In this document: one piece after another, positions 7,684 to 15,280 of the stretch
Layout of the letters: each line of letters begins with the position of its first letter
Position numbering within the stretch: the stretch's first letter is position 1
Source of the DNA: an uncultured Holophagaceae bacterium
Lineage (GTDB): Bacteria; Acidobacteriota; Holophagae; Holophagales; Holophagaceae
Assembly (NCBI GenBank): GCA_903927605.1
Contig: CAIYNT010000068.1
Coordinates: 1 to 21,943, forward strand
Direction of reading: 5' to 3'
DNA length: 21,943 nucleotides
Made by a program: the position numbers and the translations under genes
Notes under the pieces: generated by a model
The model's database searches: none
Told to the model about the DNA's origin: nothing
What the model saw: the letters and a program-made list of their open reading frames with translations, nothing else

Positions 7684-9393
7684 TTAAAGCGCGGTGAGGG
7701 GGATGCGGCGCCCGGCACCGAAAGCCTTGGGACTGACCTTGAAGGCGAAGGGCAGCTGGCGCCGCTTGAACTCCGTGCGGCGGAGAAGACCCAGGATGCG
7801 CGGGAGGGCCGCGCGGGCCTGGGCGAGGGCCTCCCCTTCCAGCAGGAGAGCCAGGTCGTCCGCCAACCCCTCTTCGGGGCGCTGGGCCTCCAGGGCGGCG
7901 CCCAGGATGGCGTCCAGCTGGGCGTAGGGCAGCAGACTGGCCTCGTCGGTCTGGCCAGGCCGCAGCTCGGCCGTGGGCGGTCGGTCGATCACTCCCTGGG
8001 GGACGGCCTCACCCAGGTCGTGCGCCATGGCGTAGACCCGGGCTTTGAGACAGTCACCCAGGGGCGAGAAGGCGCCGATGCCGTCGCCGTAGAGCGTGAA
8101 GTAGCCCGTGGCGGCTTCGCTCTTGTTGCCGGTGTTCAATACAGCCACGCGATCCGTACCCAGGCGCCGGTGCACTTCCGGCTCCGAGGTGAGTGCCATG
8201 ATGAGGCTGCCCCGGCAGCGGCTCTGGAGGTTCTCGTCGGTGAGGCCGAAGGACCGGCCCGGCAGGGCCTGCTCGAGCGCGGTGACGAAGCCGGAGAAGG
8301 GCGCGTCTGCATCCAGCCTCAGGAAGCCCATGCCCAGGTGCCGGGCCTGCTGCTCGGCGAAGTCCCCGCTGTCGGTGCTGCTGTAGCGGGTGGGCATGGC
8401 CACGCCCAGTACCCGCTCTGCACCCAGGGCCTCCACCGCCAAGGCCGCGGCCACGGCGCTGTCGATGCCACCGGACAGGCCCAGCACCACCGCCCCCAGG
8501 CCCTGCTTGGCCAGGTTGTCCCGGATGCCGGTCACCAGGGCGTGACGGAGCCAGGGGCCTTCCTCCACGGCCCGCCAGGGCCGCCCGGGCGCGGCCGGAT
8601 CGACCATCAGCGTGCCTTCCTCGAAGGCCTCGCCGCCCTGCCAGCGGCCGTCCGGCAGGGCCAGGCCCGAGCCGCCGTCGAAGAGCAGCCAGCTTTCCGC
8701 GCCCACGCGGCTGGCGTACGCGATGGGCAGGCCATGCTTCTGCGCCAGGCCCGGCAGCAGGCGGCGGCGCTGGGCTTCTTTCGAGGGGATGGCCCAAGGG
8801 GCGCTGCGGCCGGCGGGCAGCCAGCTGCCCAGGGCGCTGGGGCTGGCGCTGGCGTTGAGGATCAAGGTCGCGCCGGCAGCGGCCAGGTCCGCGATGGGAT
8901 CCAGGCCGTAGCCCACAGGCACGTTGCCCAGCTGCGGATCAGCCCAGAGGTCCTCGCAGATGGAGAGGCCGATGCGGTGGTCACGGAAGGCCACCAGCGG
9001 CTGAGGCGAGGCATCGGGCTCGAAGTAGCGGTGCTCGTCGAACACATCGTAGCTGGGCAGGACGCGCTTCCGGGCGCAGTGCCGCAGCTCACGGCCCTCG
9101 CACCACCAGAGCTCGTTCCAGAGGCGCCCCGACGGGGCGGCAGTGGCCGTGCCGAACACGAGCGGGACCGAGCCGGAGAGCGCCGCGAGCCGCAGGGATT
9201 CCGCCTCGATGCGCCGCCGCAGACCGGGCTCCCAGAGCCGGTCCTCCAGCAGGTAGCCGGGAATGGCCAGTTCCGGGGCCAGCGCCAGTTCGGCGCCGGA
9301 GCGGACGGCCTCGGCATAAGCCGCCTCCAGCCGGCGACCGTTCCCTTCGGGATCCCCAAGGCGGGCGTTGAGCTGAAGGAGGGCGATCTTCAC
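7684..9393 (-). CDS. nadE: Glutamine-dependent NAD+ synthetase
   Basis: Catalyses the last step of NAD biosynthesis: deamido-NAD + ATP + glutamine to NAD (EC 6.3.5.1). It has 569 residues. The N-terminal nitrilase-like glutaminase domain shows the triad E41 (APELAIPGY), K109 (ARKRVLPSYD) and C146 (LSICEDLW). The C-terminal synthetase has the pyrophosphate-binding SGGIDS loop at 307-312 and TGNKSE. I chose GTG 9393 as start because AGGAGGT is 5 bases upstream and the protein then begins VKIALLQLNARLGD, the normal family N-terminus. An in-frame ATG at 9480 would add 29 residues that are translated repeat DNA. The gene sits between two repeat arrays, and its ribosome binding site lies inside the upstream one. 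Confidence 0.96.
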   Translation of the reverse strand: MKIALLQLNARLGDPEGNGRRLEAAYAEAVRSGAELALAPELAIPGYLLEDRLWEPGLRRRIEAESLRLAALSGSVPLVFGTATAAPSGRLWNELWWCEGRELRHCARKRVLPSYDVFDEHRYFEPDASPQPLVAFRDHRIGLSICEDLWADPQLGNVPVGYGLDPIADLAAAGATLILNASASPSALGSWLPAGRSAPWAIPSKEAQRRRLLPGLAQKHGLPIAYASRVGAESWLLFDGGSGLALPDGRWQGGEAFEEGTLMVDPAAPGRPWRAVEEGPWLRHALVTGIRDNLAKQGLGAVVLGLSGGIDSAVAAALAVEALGAERVLGVAMPTRYSSTDSGDFAEQQARHLGMGFLRLDADAPFSGFVTALEQALPGRSFGLTDENLQSRCRGSLIMALTSEPEVHRRLGTDRVAVLNTGNKSEAATGYFTLYGDGIGAFSPLGDCLKARVYAMAHDLGEAVPQGVIDRPPTAELRPGQTDEASLLPYAQLDAILGAALEAQRPEEGLADDLALLLEGEALAQARAALPRILGLLRRTEFKRRQLPFAFKVSPKAFGAGRRIPLTAL

Positions 9394-9735
9394 GCGGCAC
9401 CTCCTGTGCCGCGCCCTCCGGGCTTCGGCTTCGCCAAAGTGGCATTCCGCTCCTGCTGCATGCTCACGCGGCACCTCCACCTAACGCACGCTTCGCTTGC
9501 TCCGGCGCACTTCGCTTGCCGAGATGGAACCTCCCTGTGCCGCGCCCTCCGGGCTTCGGCTTGACTCGCGCAGGTAGCACTCGCCCCTCTGGGGCCGTCT
9601 GCTGCGCAGCCGGTCCTATTCGCCTTCGGCGAATGGTCGCCAAAGTGGCATTCCATGTATCGGACAGCGCACTGCGCTGTCCTCCCACTCGCTCACGCTT
9701 GTGGACATGGAACCTTTGCTCATGCTGCATGCTCA
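9391..9735. repeat. Modular repeat array upstream of nadE
   Basis: The stretch between nadE and the next gene (9394-9752) is built from shuffled short direct repeats. CACGCGGCACCTCC occurs at 9391-9404 and 9465-9478. A 29-bp block occurs at 9403-9431 and 9534-9562. TCGCCAAAGTGGCATTCC occurs at 9431-9448 and 9637-9654. TGCTGCATGCTCA occurs at 9454-9466 and 9723-9735. The order is kept, giving two cycles of one cassette: a short one (9391-9466) and an expanded one (9465-9735). The second cycle carries palindromes ATTCGCC-TTC-GGCGAAT (9618-9634) and a 21-bp perfect one at 9662-9682. Open frames through it have no recognisable protein. Confidence 0.8.
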
Positions 9736-9752
9736 TGGAAACAAGTTACCAG

Positions 9753-10889
9753 TTACCAGCGGATCTCCGCGCGGGCGCCCCCCTCGGACCGGAGCGACAG
9801 GCGCAGATCCGCCCCCTGCGCATTGAGCCACTTCAGGGCCAGCGGCAGGCCCAGGCCCGTGCCATCGGGACGACCGCTCTCAAAGGGCCGCAGCATGCGC
9901 AGGGCTGTGTCCTCGGACAGGCCGGGCCCCTCATCCAGCACCTCCAGCTTCCGCTCGGAGATCCGCACCAGCACCCGCCCGCCAATGGGTGTGGCCTGAC
10001 AGGCATTCTCCAGCAGGTTCACCAGGGCCTGGTGCAGCAGCACGGGATCGCCAGTGGCGGCACCCCGCCCTTCGCACAGGAGACTACGTCCCTGACTCAC
10101 GGGGCGGCGCTTCAGCTCGACCACGGCCTGGGCCGCCGCCTCCTCGAGCCGCAGCGGCTCAGACACCGGGTCGAGCGGCTTCGCCCACTGGAGGAACCGC
10201 TGCACCAGCCGCTCTAGGTCCTCGGTCTCCTCCAGCAGCACTTCGGCGGCGCTGCCATGGCCGGCGCGCTTCAGCAGCTGCCCCTGCCCCTTGAGGACCG
10301 CCAGGCCATTCTTCAGCTGGTGGGCGACACCGGCCGTCATCTCTCCCAGTTCGGCGAACCGCTCGCGCAGCTGGCGGCGTTGCCCTTCCAGTTCGCCCTC
10401 GGTGATGTCCTCGAACAACACCAGGGCCCCGATGCGATCCGGCGCCTCGATGCGCTGGATCCGCCAGCGGCGGTTCATCGCCCCCAGCCGATGGGCCGGC
10501 CCGGGTTCGCCCTCCAGCGCCGCCCGAAGCCAGGGATAGGGCTCCAGCACGAAGGCCGCCTCCAGGCCGACCACCCCGGGGGTCACGCCCAGGAGTTCCT
10601 GGCCACAGCGGTTCAGGGCCGCCACGCGGTGCCGCTGATCCACCCACAGCAGTCCCGTGGGAAGGGCATCCAGCAGCCGCTCATGGACCGTGCGCAGCTC
10701 CCCTAGGGTGGCCGCCAGCTCACCCCGCTCCCTCAGGCTGCCCGATACCGCAGCCAGGAGCAGGGACTCAGGATCGGCCAGCGTCCGCCGTCTTTGCCGC
10801 GCCCACCGGAAGAGAAAAATCAGGAAGGCCCCGAGCACCACTCCGATGGGGAGGGCCAAAACCAGCCAGGCATGGACACGGGGAGGCAT
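9753..10889 (-). CDS. PAS-containing sensor histidine kinase (NtrB-like, single N-terminal TM)
   Basis: 378 residues from ATG 10889. One hydrophobic helix at about 7-28 is followed by an arginine-rich stretch (RWARQRRR), then a coil and a PAS domain (about 70-165) closing with EDITEGE. The HisKA H-box has H190 (LGEMTAGVAHQLKN). The ATPase has LVNLLENACQA (N box), DEGPGLS and GTGLGLPLALKW. It lacks a receiver and has no cognate response regulator next to it, so its output partner must be elsewhere. An in-frame ATG at 10985 would extend it over the divergent gene; I prefer 10889 because MPPRVHAWLVLALPIG starts directly at the membrane helix. No strong Shine-Dalgarno is visible. Its stop is 18 bp from the repeat array upstream of nadE. 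Confidence 0.88.
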   Translation of the reverse strand: MPPRVHAWLVLALPIGVVLGAFLIFLFRWARQRRRTLADPESLLLAAVSGSLRERGELAATLGELRTVHERLLDALPTGLLWVDQRHRVAALNRCGQELLGVTPGVVGLEAAFVLEPYPWLRAALEGEPGPAHRLGAMNRRWRIQRIEAPDRIGALVLFEDITEGELEGQRRQLRERFAELGEMTAGVAHQLKNGLAVLKGQGQLLKRAGHGSAAEVLLEETEDLERLVQRFLQWAKPLDPVSEPLRLEEAAAQAVVELKRRPVSQGRSLLCEGRGAATGDPVLLHQALVNLLENACQATPIGGRVLVRISERKLEVLDEGPGLSEDTALRMLRPFESGRPDGTGLGLPLALKWLNAQGADLRLSLRSEGGARAEIRW

Positions 10890-10912
10890 GATCTCAGGGT
10901 AATCTGGATCCC
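10890..10912. promoter_or_regulatory. 23-bp divergent intergenic gap with mirrored -10-like hexamers
   Basis: Only 23 bp separate the two divergent start codons. On the plus strand TAATCT (10900-10905) is 7 bases before ATG 10913. On the minus strand TACCCT (10901-10896) is 6 bases before ATG 10889. Neither gene has a well-placed Shine-Dalgarno. The arrangement resembles leaderless promoters (TANNNT 6-7 bases before the start codon). The motif is loose, so this remains tentative. Confidence 0.3.
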
Positions 10913-11740
10913 ATGGACAGACAGCAGATCTACGTGGTCTCCGGAGGTTCCGGTGAGACGGCTCTCCGCATGGTGCAGGCGGCACTCACCCAGTTCTCCA
11001 AGGGCGAGAGCTCAGCCCTGGTGCGCCGTTTCCAGAATGTGCGTTCCCGGGAGGACCTGGACCGGGTGCTGGAGATGGCCGCGGGAAAGCGGGCTGTCAT
11101 CATCCACACCACCGTGTCCCGCGAGATGCGGGACTACCTCGACAAGCGCTGTGCCGCCTTGCGCCTCACCCAGGTGGACTTGTTCGGCAATCTGCTGGAC
11201 ACCCTGGCCCTCTACCTCCGCGAGCGCCCCGAGGAGCGTCCCGGCAGCTTCCACGCCGTGGGTGACAAGTACTTCCGCCGCATCGAAGCCATCGAGTTCG
11301 CGTTGAAGTTCGACGACGGCATCGACATGGCCGGTCTGGCGGACGCGGACATCGTGCTGGTGGGCATCAGCCGCACCAGCAAGACGCCCCTCTCCATGTA
11401 TCTCGCCATGGAAGGCTTCAAGGTCATGAACGTGCCCCTGGTACCTGGAGTGCCCCTACCACCCGAGCTCCAGCCCATCCCCCAGGGCCGCATCGTGGGC
11501 CTTACCATCCAGGCGGACCGCCTGCAGGAGATCCGCGCCTACCGCCTGAAGCGTCTGGGCGCCACGGGCAGCGCCGACAGCTACAGCGACATGGGCCGCA
11601 TCCTCGATGAGCTGGCTTACGCCGATGAGGTCTTCAGACACCATCGCCGCTGGCCCGTGCTGGATGTGACCGGCCGCAGCATCGAAGAAACCGCAGGACT
11701 GGTGCTGGATCGGGTGTTCGGCAAGGAGCGGGCGGTTTAA
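10913..11740 (+). CDS. ppsR: Pyruvate,water dikinase / pyruvate,phosphate dikinase regulatory protein (DUF299 kinase-pyrophosphorylase)
   Basis: 275 residues, the family's usual length. These bifunctional enzymes inactivate PEP synthase or PPDK by ADP-dependent phosphorylation of a threonine next to the catalytic histidine, and reactivate it by phosphate-dependent removal that yields pyrophosphate. Family landmarks are the start IYVVSGGSGETA, FHAVGDKYFRRIEAIEFALKFDDG near residues 113-136, and the nucleotide loop GISRTSKTPLSMYLA at about 151-165. The segment VPGVPLPPEL is also characteristic. The target enzyme is not in the window, so PEP synthase versus PPDK is unresolved. It would link pyruvate/PEP interconversion to energy state, in keeping with the nearby isocitrate lyase. 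Transcribed divergently from the PAS kinase. Confidence 0.93.
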   Translation: MDRQQIYVVSGGSGETALRMVQAALTQFSKGESSALVRRFQNVRSREDLDRVLEMAAGKRAVIIHTTVSREMRDYLDKRCAALRLTQVDLFGNLLDTLALYLRERPEERPGSFHAVGDKYFRRIEAIEFALKFDDGIDMAGLADADIVLVGISRTSKTPLSMYLAMEGFKVMNVPLVPGVPLPPELQPIPQGRIVGLTIQADRLQEIRAYRLKRLGATGSADSYSDMGRILDELAYADEVFRHHRRWPVLDVTGRSIEETAGLVLDRVFGKERAV

Positions 11741-11744
11741 GTGG

Positions 11745-11800
11745 AGCTATCAGCTATCGGCTGTCAGCTATCAGTAACTGACAGCTGAGAGCTGACAGCC
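11745..11800. terminator. Heptad-built inverted repeat between convergent genes (likely two-way terminator)
   Basis: Four forward heptads (AGCTATC, AGCTATC, GGCTGTC, AGCTATC; 11745-11772), a 7-bp AGTAACT spacer, then three reverse-oriented heptads (GACAGCT, GAGAGCT, GACAGCC; 11780-11800). GGCTGTCAGCT (11759-11769) pairs perfectly with AGCTGACAGCC (11790-11800). Alternative one-heptad-shifted registers are possible. It begins 5 bases after the ppsR stop and ends 5 bases before the end of the phosphotransferase gene. There is no T tract, so the terminator role is inferred from position and stem strength. Confidence 0.6.
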
Positions 11801-11805
11801 AACTC

Positions 11806-13278
11806 CTACAGCTCCTCCTCTAGCCGCTGCACGACGGTGCGCATGATCCTGATCCTCCCGTAGTACTTGTTCTCGCTCTCCACGAGCGTCCAGGGCGCGA
11901 TCTCGGTGCTGGTGCGCTCCAGCATGTCGCAGATGGCGCTCTCGTAGGCTGGCCACTTCTCACGGTTGCGCCAGTCCTCCTCGGTGATCTTGAACCGCTT
12001 GAAAGGCGTCGCCTGCCGTTCCTCGAAGCGCCGCAGCTGCTCCTCCTGGCTGATGGACAGCCAGAACTTGAGCAGGATGCTCCGGCTGCGCACGATCTGA
12101 TCCTCGAAGTCGTTGATCTCACTGTAGGCCCGCTGCCAGTCGGCCTCGGAGCAGAAGCCTTCCACCCGTTCGACCAGGACGCGGCCGTACCAGCTGCGGT
12201 CGAAGATCATGACCCGGCCGCGCCGGGGCAGGTGCCGCCAGAAGCGCCAGAGGTAGGGCTGGGCCCGTTCCTCTTCGGTGGGCGCCGCCACGGGCTGGAT
12301 GCGGTAGGTACGGGCGTCCAGAGCCTGGGTGATGCGGCGGATGCCACCGCCCTTCCCCGCCGCGTCCACACCTTCGAAGACCAGCACCACGGAATGTTTC
12401 TTGAAATTGCGGTGCCGCGTGAGGAGGTTCAGCTTCCCCTGGAGGGTGAGCAGTTCCTCCTCGTAGTCCTTCTTGTCCATGCGCTTGGTGAGGTCCAGGG
12501 CCCGGAGGATGTTCATCTCGTCGAGCGCCACCGGTGTCTGTGAAACCACCAGAGCGGGCTTTGGAGCTGGGTTGTCCAGCCGCGCCCGCAGCCGCTCCAG
12601 AAGGATCTTCCCCACCGTCAGTTTCTGATAGCGGGAGTCCGTGGCCTCCACCACGATCCAGGGCGATTCCGCCGTGCTCGTGGATCGCAGCGCGCGTTCG
12701 GCCACCTGCCGGAACGTGTCATACATCTCGAAGTGCTTCCAGTCCCGCGGCGTCACGCGCCAGCGGGTCAGGGGATCCTTCTCCAGGCTCTTCAGACGCT
12801 TCCTCTGGGTCTCCTTGCCCAGGTGCATCCAGAACTTCAGGACGAGTGCGCCTTCGTGGATGAGCATCTGCTCGAAGCGCGCGATCCGGCCCATGTCCTG
12901 GTCCAGTTCCGACGTCTTGATGCGGCCATAGCCCCGCTCGAGGATCGGCCAAGTGTACCAGGAACCATCGAAGATCCCGATCTTGCCCTTGGGCGGCAGC
13001 ATGCGCCAGTACCGGTACATGTGGGGCCGCTCCCGTTCCTCATCCGAGGGGTCGTCCAGCCCGTGGGTCTGGATGTGGCGGGGATCCATCCACTCGTTCA
13101 GGGTATTCACTGTCTCGCTCTTGCCCGACCCATCCACCCCCGCCACCAGGATGATCACCGGGAACTTGGCGGCGGCCAGGTCGTACTGGGCGTCCAGCAG
13201 AGCCTCCCGCAGGGCCGGCACCTCCCGCTCCCAGACTTCTTTGGCGACCTTGTGGCCGAGCTCCGCGGATTCGAACAT
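11806..13278 (-). CDS. pap: Polyphosphate:AMP phosphotransferase (two fused PPK2 domains)
   Basis: 490 residues from ATG 13278, with GGAGG 4 bases upstream; an upstream in-frame start at 13323 would add 15 residues with poorer context. The protein is two tandem PPK2 modules. The N-terminal half has Walker A GVDGSGKS (47-54) and FDGSWY (103-108). The C-terminal half has FEGVDAAGKGG (301-311) and FDRSWYGR (359-366). Class II PPK2 proteins of this layout use polyphosphate to convert AMP to ADP. The C-terminal half keeps the full DRSWYGR motif, while the N-terminal half has G in place of that arginine and TW in place of GR, so catalysis probably resides in the C-terminal half. The protein is expected in the cytoplasm. 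Confidence 0.93.
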   Translation of the reverse strand: MFESAELGHKVAKEVWEREVPALREALLDAQYDLAAAKFPVIILVAGVDGSGKSETVNTLNEWMDPRHIQTHGLDDPSDEERERPHMYRYWRMLPPKGKIGIFDGSWYTWPILERGYGRIKTSELDQDMGRIARFEQMLIHEGALVLKFWMHLGKETQRKRLKSLEKDPLTRWRVTPRDWKHFEMYDTFRQVAERALRSTSTAESPWIVVEATDSRYQKLTVGKILLERLRARLDNPAPKPALVVSQTPVALDEMNILRALDLTKRMDKKDYEEELLTLQGKLNLLTRHRNFKKHSVVLVFEGVDAAGKGGGIRRITQALDARTYRIQPVAAPTEEERAQPYLWRFWRHLPRRGRVMIFDRSWYGRVLVERVEGFCSEADWQRAYSEINDFEDQIVRSRSILLKFWLSISQEEQLRRFEERQATPFKRFKITEEDWRNREKWPAYESAICDMLERTSTEIAPWTLVESENKYYGRIRIMRTVVQRLEEEL

Positions 13279-13339
13279 GGTTCCTCCGGGACGGATGTGC
13301 TTCTCTTTCGACGCAAGGGTCACGATAGCTGATTTCCGA

Positions 13340-13615
13340 CTAAGAGGGTGTAGCCGAATAATACGCCCCGCGACGGAGCTCAGCCGCGCGATCCCGCTAG
13401 GAACGGCCCGCAGGGCGATGTGGTGTCATCGTCCAAGGGCCGTGACAACGCGGGGCGCGCGGCTGGGCCCGTCCCCTCGGGCAGGGGGCGGCGGCGGTCG
13501 CCATCCCGCGTCAGGCTCGGCACACGTAGTCCCGCTACGCTTAGCCTCGCCTTCCTTGGCTGGCTCCGCCGGCGCCCCCTGCGCGGGGTCGCATTATTCG
13601 GCTGCACCCTCTAAG
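13340..13615. mobile_element. MITE-like element, 266 bp, with terminal inverted repeats and target duplication
   Basis: The element proper is 13345-13610. Its ends are inverted repeats of 28-29 bp beginning AGGGTG(T/C)AGCCGAATAAT; they differ by two substitutions and one indel. CTAAG flanks it directly on both sides (13340-13344 and 13611-13615), as expected for a target-site duplication; if the duplication is really 4 bp it would be CTAA, the YTAR type used by part of the IS5 family. No transposase fits inside; the 75-codon open frame within looks spurious. The core is very GC-rich and contains GTAG-TCCCG-CTAC. It lies between the dehydrogenase stop (13620) and the pap start (13278), with its end 66 bp from pap. 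No other gene is seen in 13279-13619. Confidence 0.8.
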
Positions 13616-13619
13616 CTGG

Positions 13620-15263
13620 TCAATACTCGTTCGCCAGATCCCCCACCCGCACCTGCTTCTCGAAGGGCTGGAAGACGGGTGCCCCGGCGGCCTGGGCGAT
13701 CCATTCGGCCACGCGGATGCCATCCACGGCAGCGGAGGTGATGCCACCCGCGAAGCCTGCACCCTCGCCACAGGGATAGAGGCCAGGGTGTGACACAGAC
13801 TGTCCGTTCTGGCCCCGCAGGAGCTGGATGGGACTGCTGGTGCGGCTTTCGATGGCCAGCAGGATGGCCTCGCGGCTGGCGAAGCCGTGGATCTTCTTGT
13901 CGAAGGCGGGCAAAGCCCCGGCCAACTGCTCCCGCACGAAGTCCGGCAGGCAGGTGCGCAGATCCGCGGCCACGGCAAAGGGCTTGAAACTGGTTTGCGG
14001 AAGGCGGCCCGTGGCGCTGCCCTTGACGAAGTCCTGCACCGCCATGGCGGGAGCGCCGTAGGTCTCTCCGGCGGCGCGGAAAGCGGCCTGCTCCCACTTC
14101 CGCTGGAAGTACATGCCACCCAGCACATGGTCACTGCCGAAATCTGCGGGGTTGACCTTCGCCACCAGCCCCGAGTTGGCAAAGCCTGAGTCGCGTTTCT
14201 CGTTACTCATGCCGTTCACCACCACGCCACCGGGTTCGCTGCTGCACTGGATCACCTCGCCGCCGGGGCACATGCAGAAGCTGTAGGCGGCACGGTTCAG
14301 GCCGAAGTTGCAGACCAGCTTGTAGTCCGCGGCAGGCAGTGAAGGATGCCCGGCGCTGGGCCCGTACTGGGAGCGGTCGATGAGGGCCTGGGGATGCTCC
14401 ACCCGTACACCCATGGCAAAAGGTTTCTGGCGCATGGCGACGCCATGGCGGTGCAGCATCTCGAAGGTGTCCCGGGCGCTGTGGCCCGGCGCCAGCACCA
14501 GGGCCTCGCAGGGGATCTCCTCGCCAGAGGCCAGCACCGCCGAGCGCATCTGTCCCTGTTCGTCGAAGCGCACCTCCTCCAGCCGGGCCTTGAAGCGGTA
14601 CTGGGCGCCGCGCGCTTCCGCCTCTTTCCGGATGAGCACGGCGCAGCGGCGGATCACGTCGGTGCCCACGTGCGGCTTGGCCAGGTAGAGGATCCGCGGG
14701 TTCGCGCCGAAGCGCACGAAGGCCTCCAGCACGTAGCGGGTGGCGGGGTGGCCGATGCGCGTGGTGAGCTTGCCGTCGCTGAAGGTGCCGGCGCCGCCCT
14801 CGCCGAACTGGGCGTTGGCCTCGGGATCCAGCACTGCCTCCTTCCACAGCCCCGCGATGGCCTGCACCCGCTCGCCCATGGCGGGCCCGCGCTCCAGCAC
14901 AATGGGCTTGATGCCGTAGTCCAGCAGGCGCAGAGCACAGAAGGTGCCGGCGGGGCCGCTGCCGACGATCACCACGCGGGGCTTGCGCGGTGGCTGCGCC
15001 ACCGCGTAGGGCGCCGCAGGCGGCGCGGATTCCAGTTTAAGTCCACCCGGCATCGGGCCCAGTTCGAGGGAGCGCTCCGTCTCGAAGCTGATGGCGGTGA
15101 GAAAACGGATGGCGCCCTTGTGCCGGGCGTCCAGGCTGCGGCGCTCCAGGGTCACGGCGCGGTAGTCCTGCGGCGCGCCACCCAGGGCGTGGGCCAGAGG
15201 CATCGCCAGATCCAGCGCATCCTCGCCCAGGTTCAGCGGCAGATTGGAGAGCAGGTAGCGCAT
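13620..15263 (-). CDS. FAD-dependent dehydrogenase/oxidoreductase of the COG2509 type
   Basis: 547 residues. After an N-terminal lobe of about 90 residues (MRYLLSNLPLNLGEDALDL, with LDARHKGAIRFLTAISFE) comes the dinucleotide-binding motif VVIVGSGPAGTFCALRLL (GSGPAG at 101-106) with an acidic residue at the end of the second strand (VLERG). FGEGGAGTFSDGKLTTR follows, and near the C-terminus GLYPCGEGAGFAGGITSAAVDGIRVAEWI, the second FAD contact. A cysteine pair sits in YSFCMCPGGEVI. This whole-length pattern is the widespread uncharacterised FAD-dependent dehydrogenase family; its substrate is not established. GAGGG lies 4 bases before ATG 15263. The gene is divergent from isocitrate lyase, and its end touches the MITE. 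Confidence 0.88.
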   Translation of the reverse strand: MRYLLSNLPLNLGEDALDLAMPLAHALGGAPQDYRAVTLERRSLDARHKGAIRFLTAISFETERSLELGPMPGGLKLESAPPAAPYAVAQPPRKPRVVIVGSGPAGTFCALRLLDYGIKPIVLERGPAMGERVQAIAGLWKEAVLDPEANAQFGEGGAGTFSDGKLTTRIGHPATRYVLEAFVRFGANPRILYLAKPHVGTDVIRRCAVLIRKEAEARGAQYRFKARLEEVRFDEQGQMRSAVLASGEEIPCEALVLAPGHSARDTFEMLHRHGVAMRQKPFAMGVRVEHPQALIDRSQYGPSAGHPSLPAADYKLVCNFGLNRAAYSFCMCPGGEVIQCSSEPGGVVVNGMSNEKRDSGFANSGLVAKVNPADFGSDHVLGGMYFQRKWEQAAFRAAGETYGAPAMAVQDFVKGSATGRLPQTSFKPFAVAADLRTCLPDFVREQLAGALPAFDKKIHGFASREAILLAIESRTSSPIQLLRGQNGQSVSHPGLYPCGEGAGFAGGITSAAVDGIRVAEWIAQAAGAPVFQPFEKQVRVGDLANEY

Positions 15264-15280
15264 GGTTCCCTCGGCGGAAG

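Noticed and set aside
8020..9564. Long open frame (514 codons, plus strand) opposite nadE
   Set aside because: It is antisense to a gene with intact catalytic motifs. The translation is compositional noise (Gln/Gly/Ala-rich) and it also runs through the repeat array.
13380..13607. 75-codon open frame inside the MITE
   Set aside because: Arg/Pro-rich, starts inside the right inverted repeat, and resembles no transposase or known protein.
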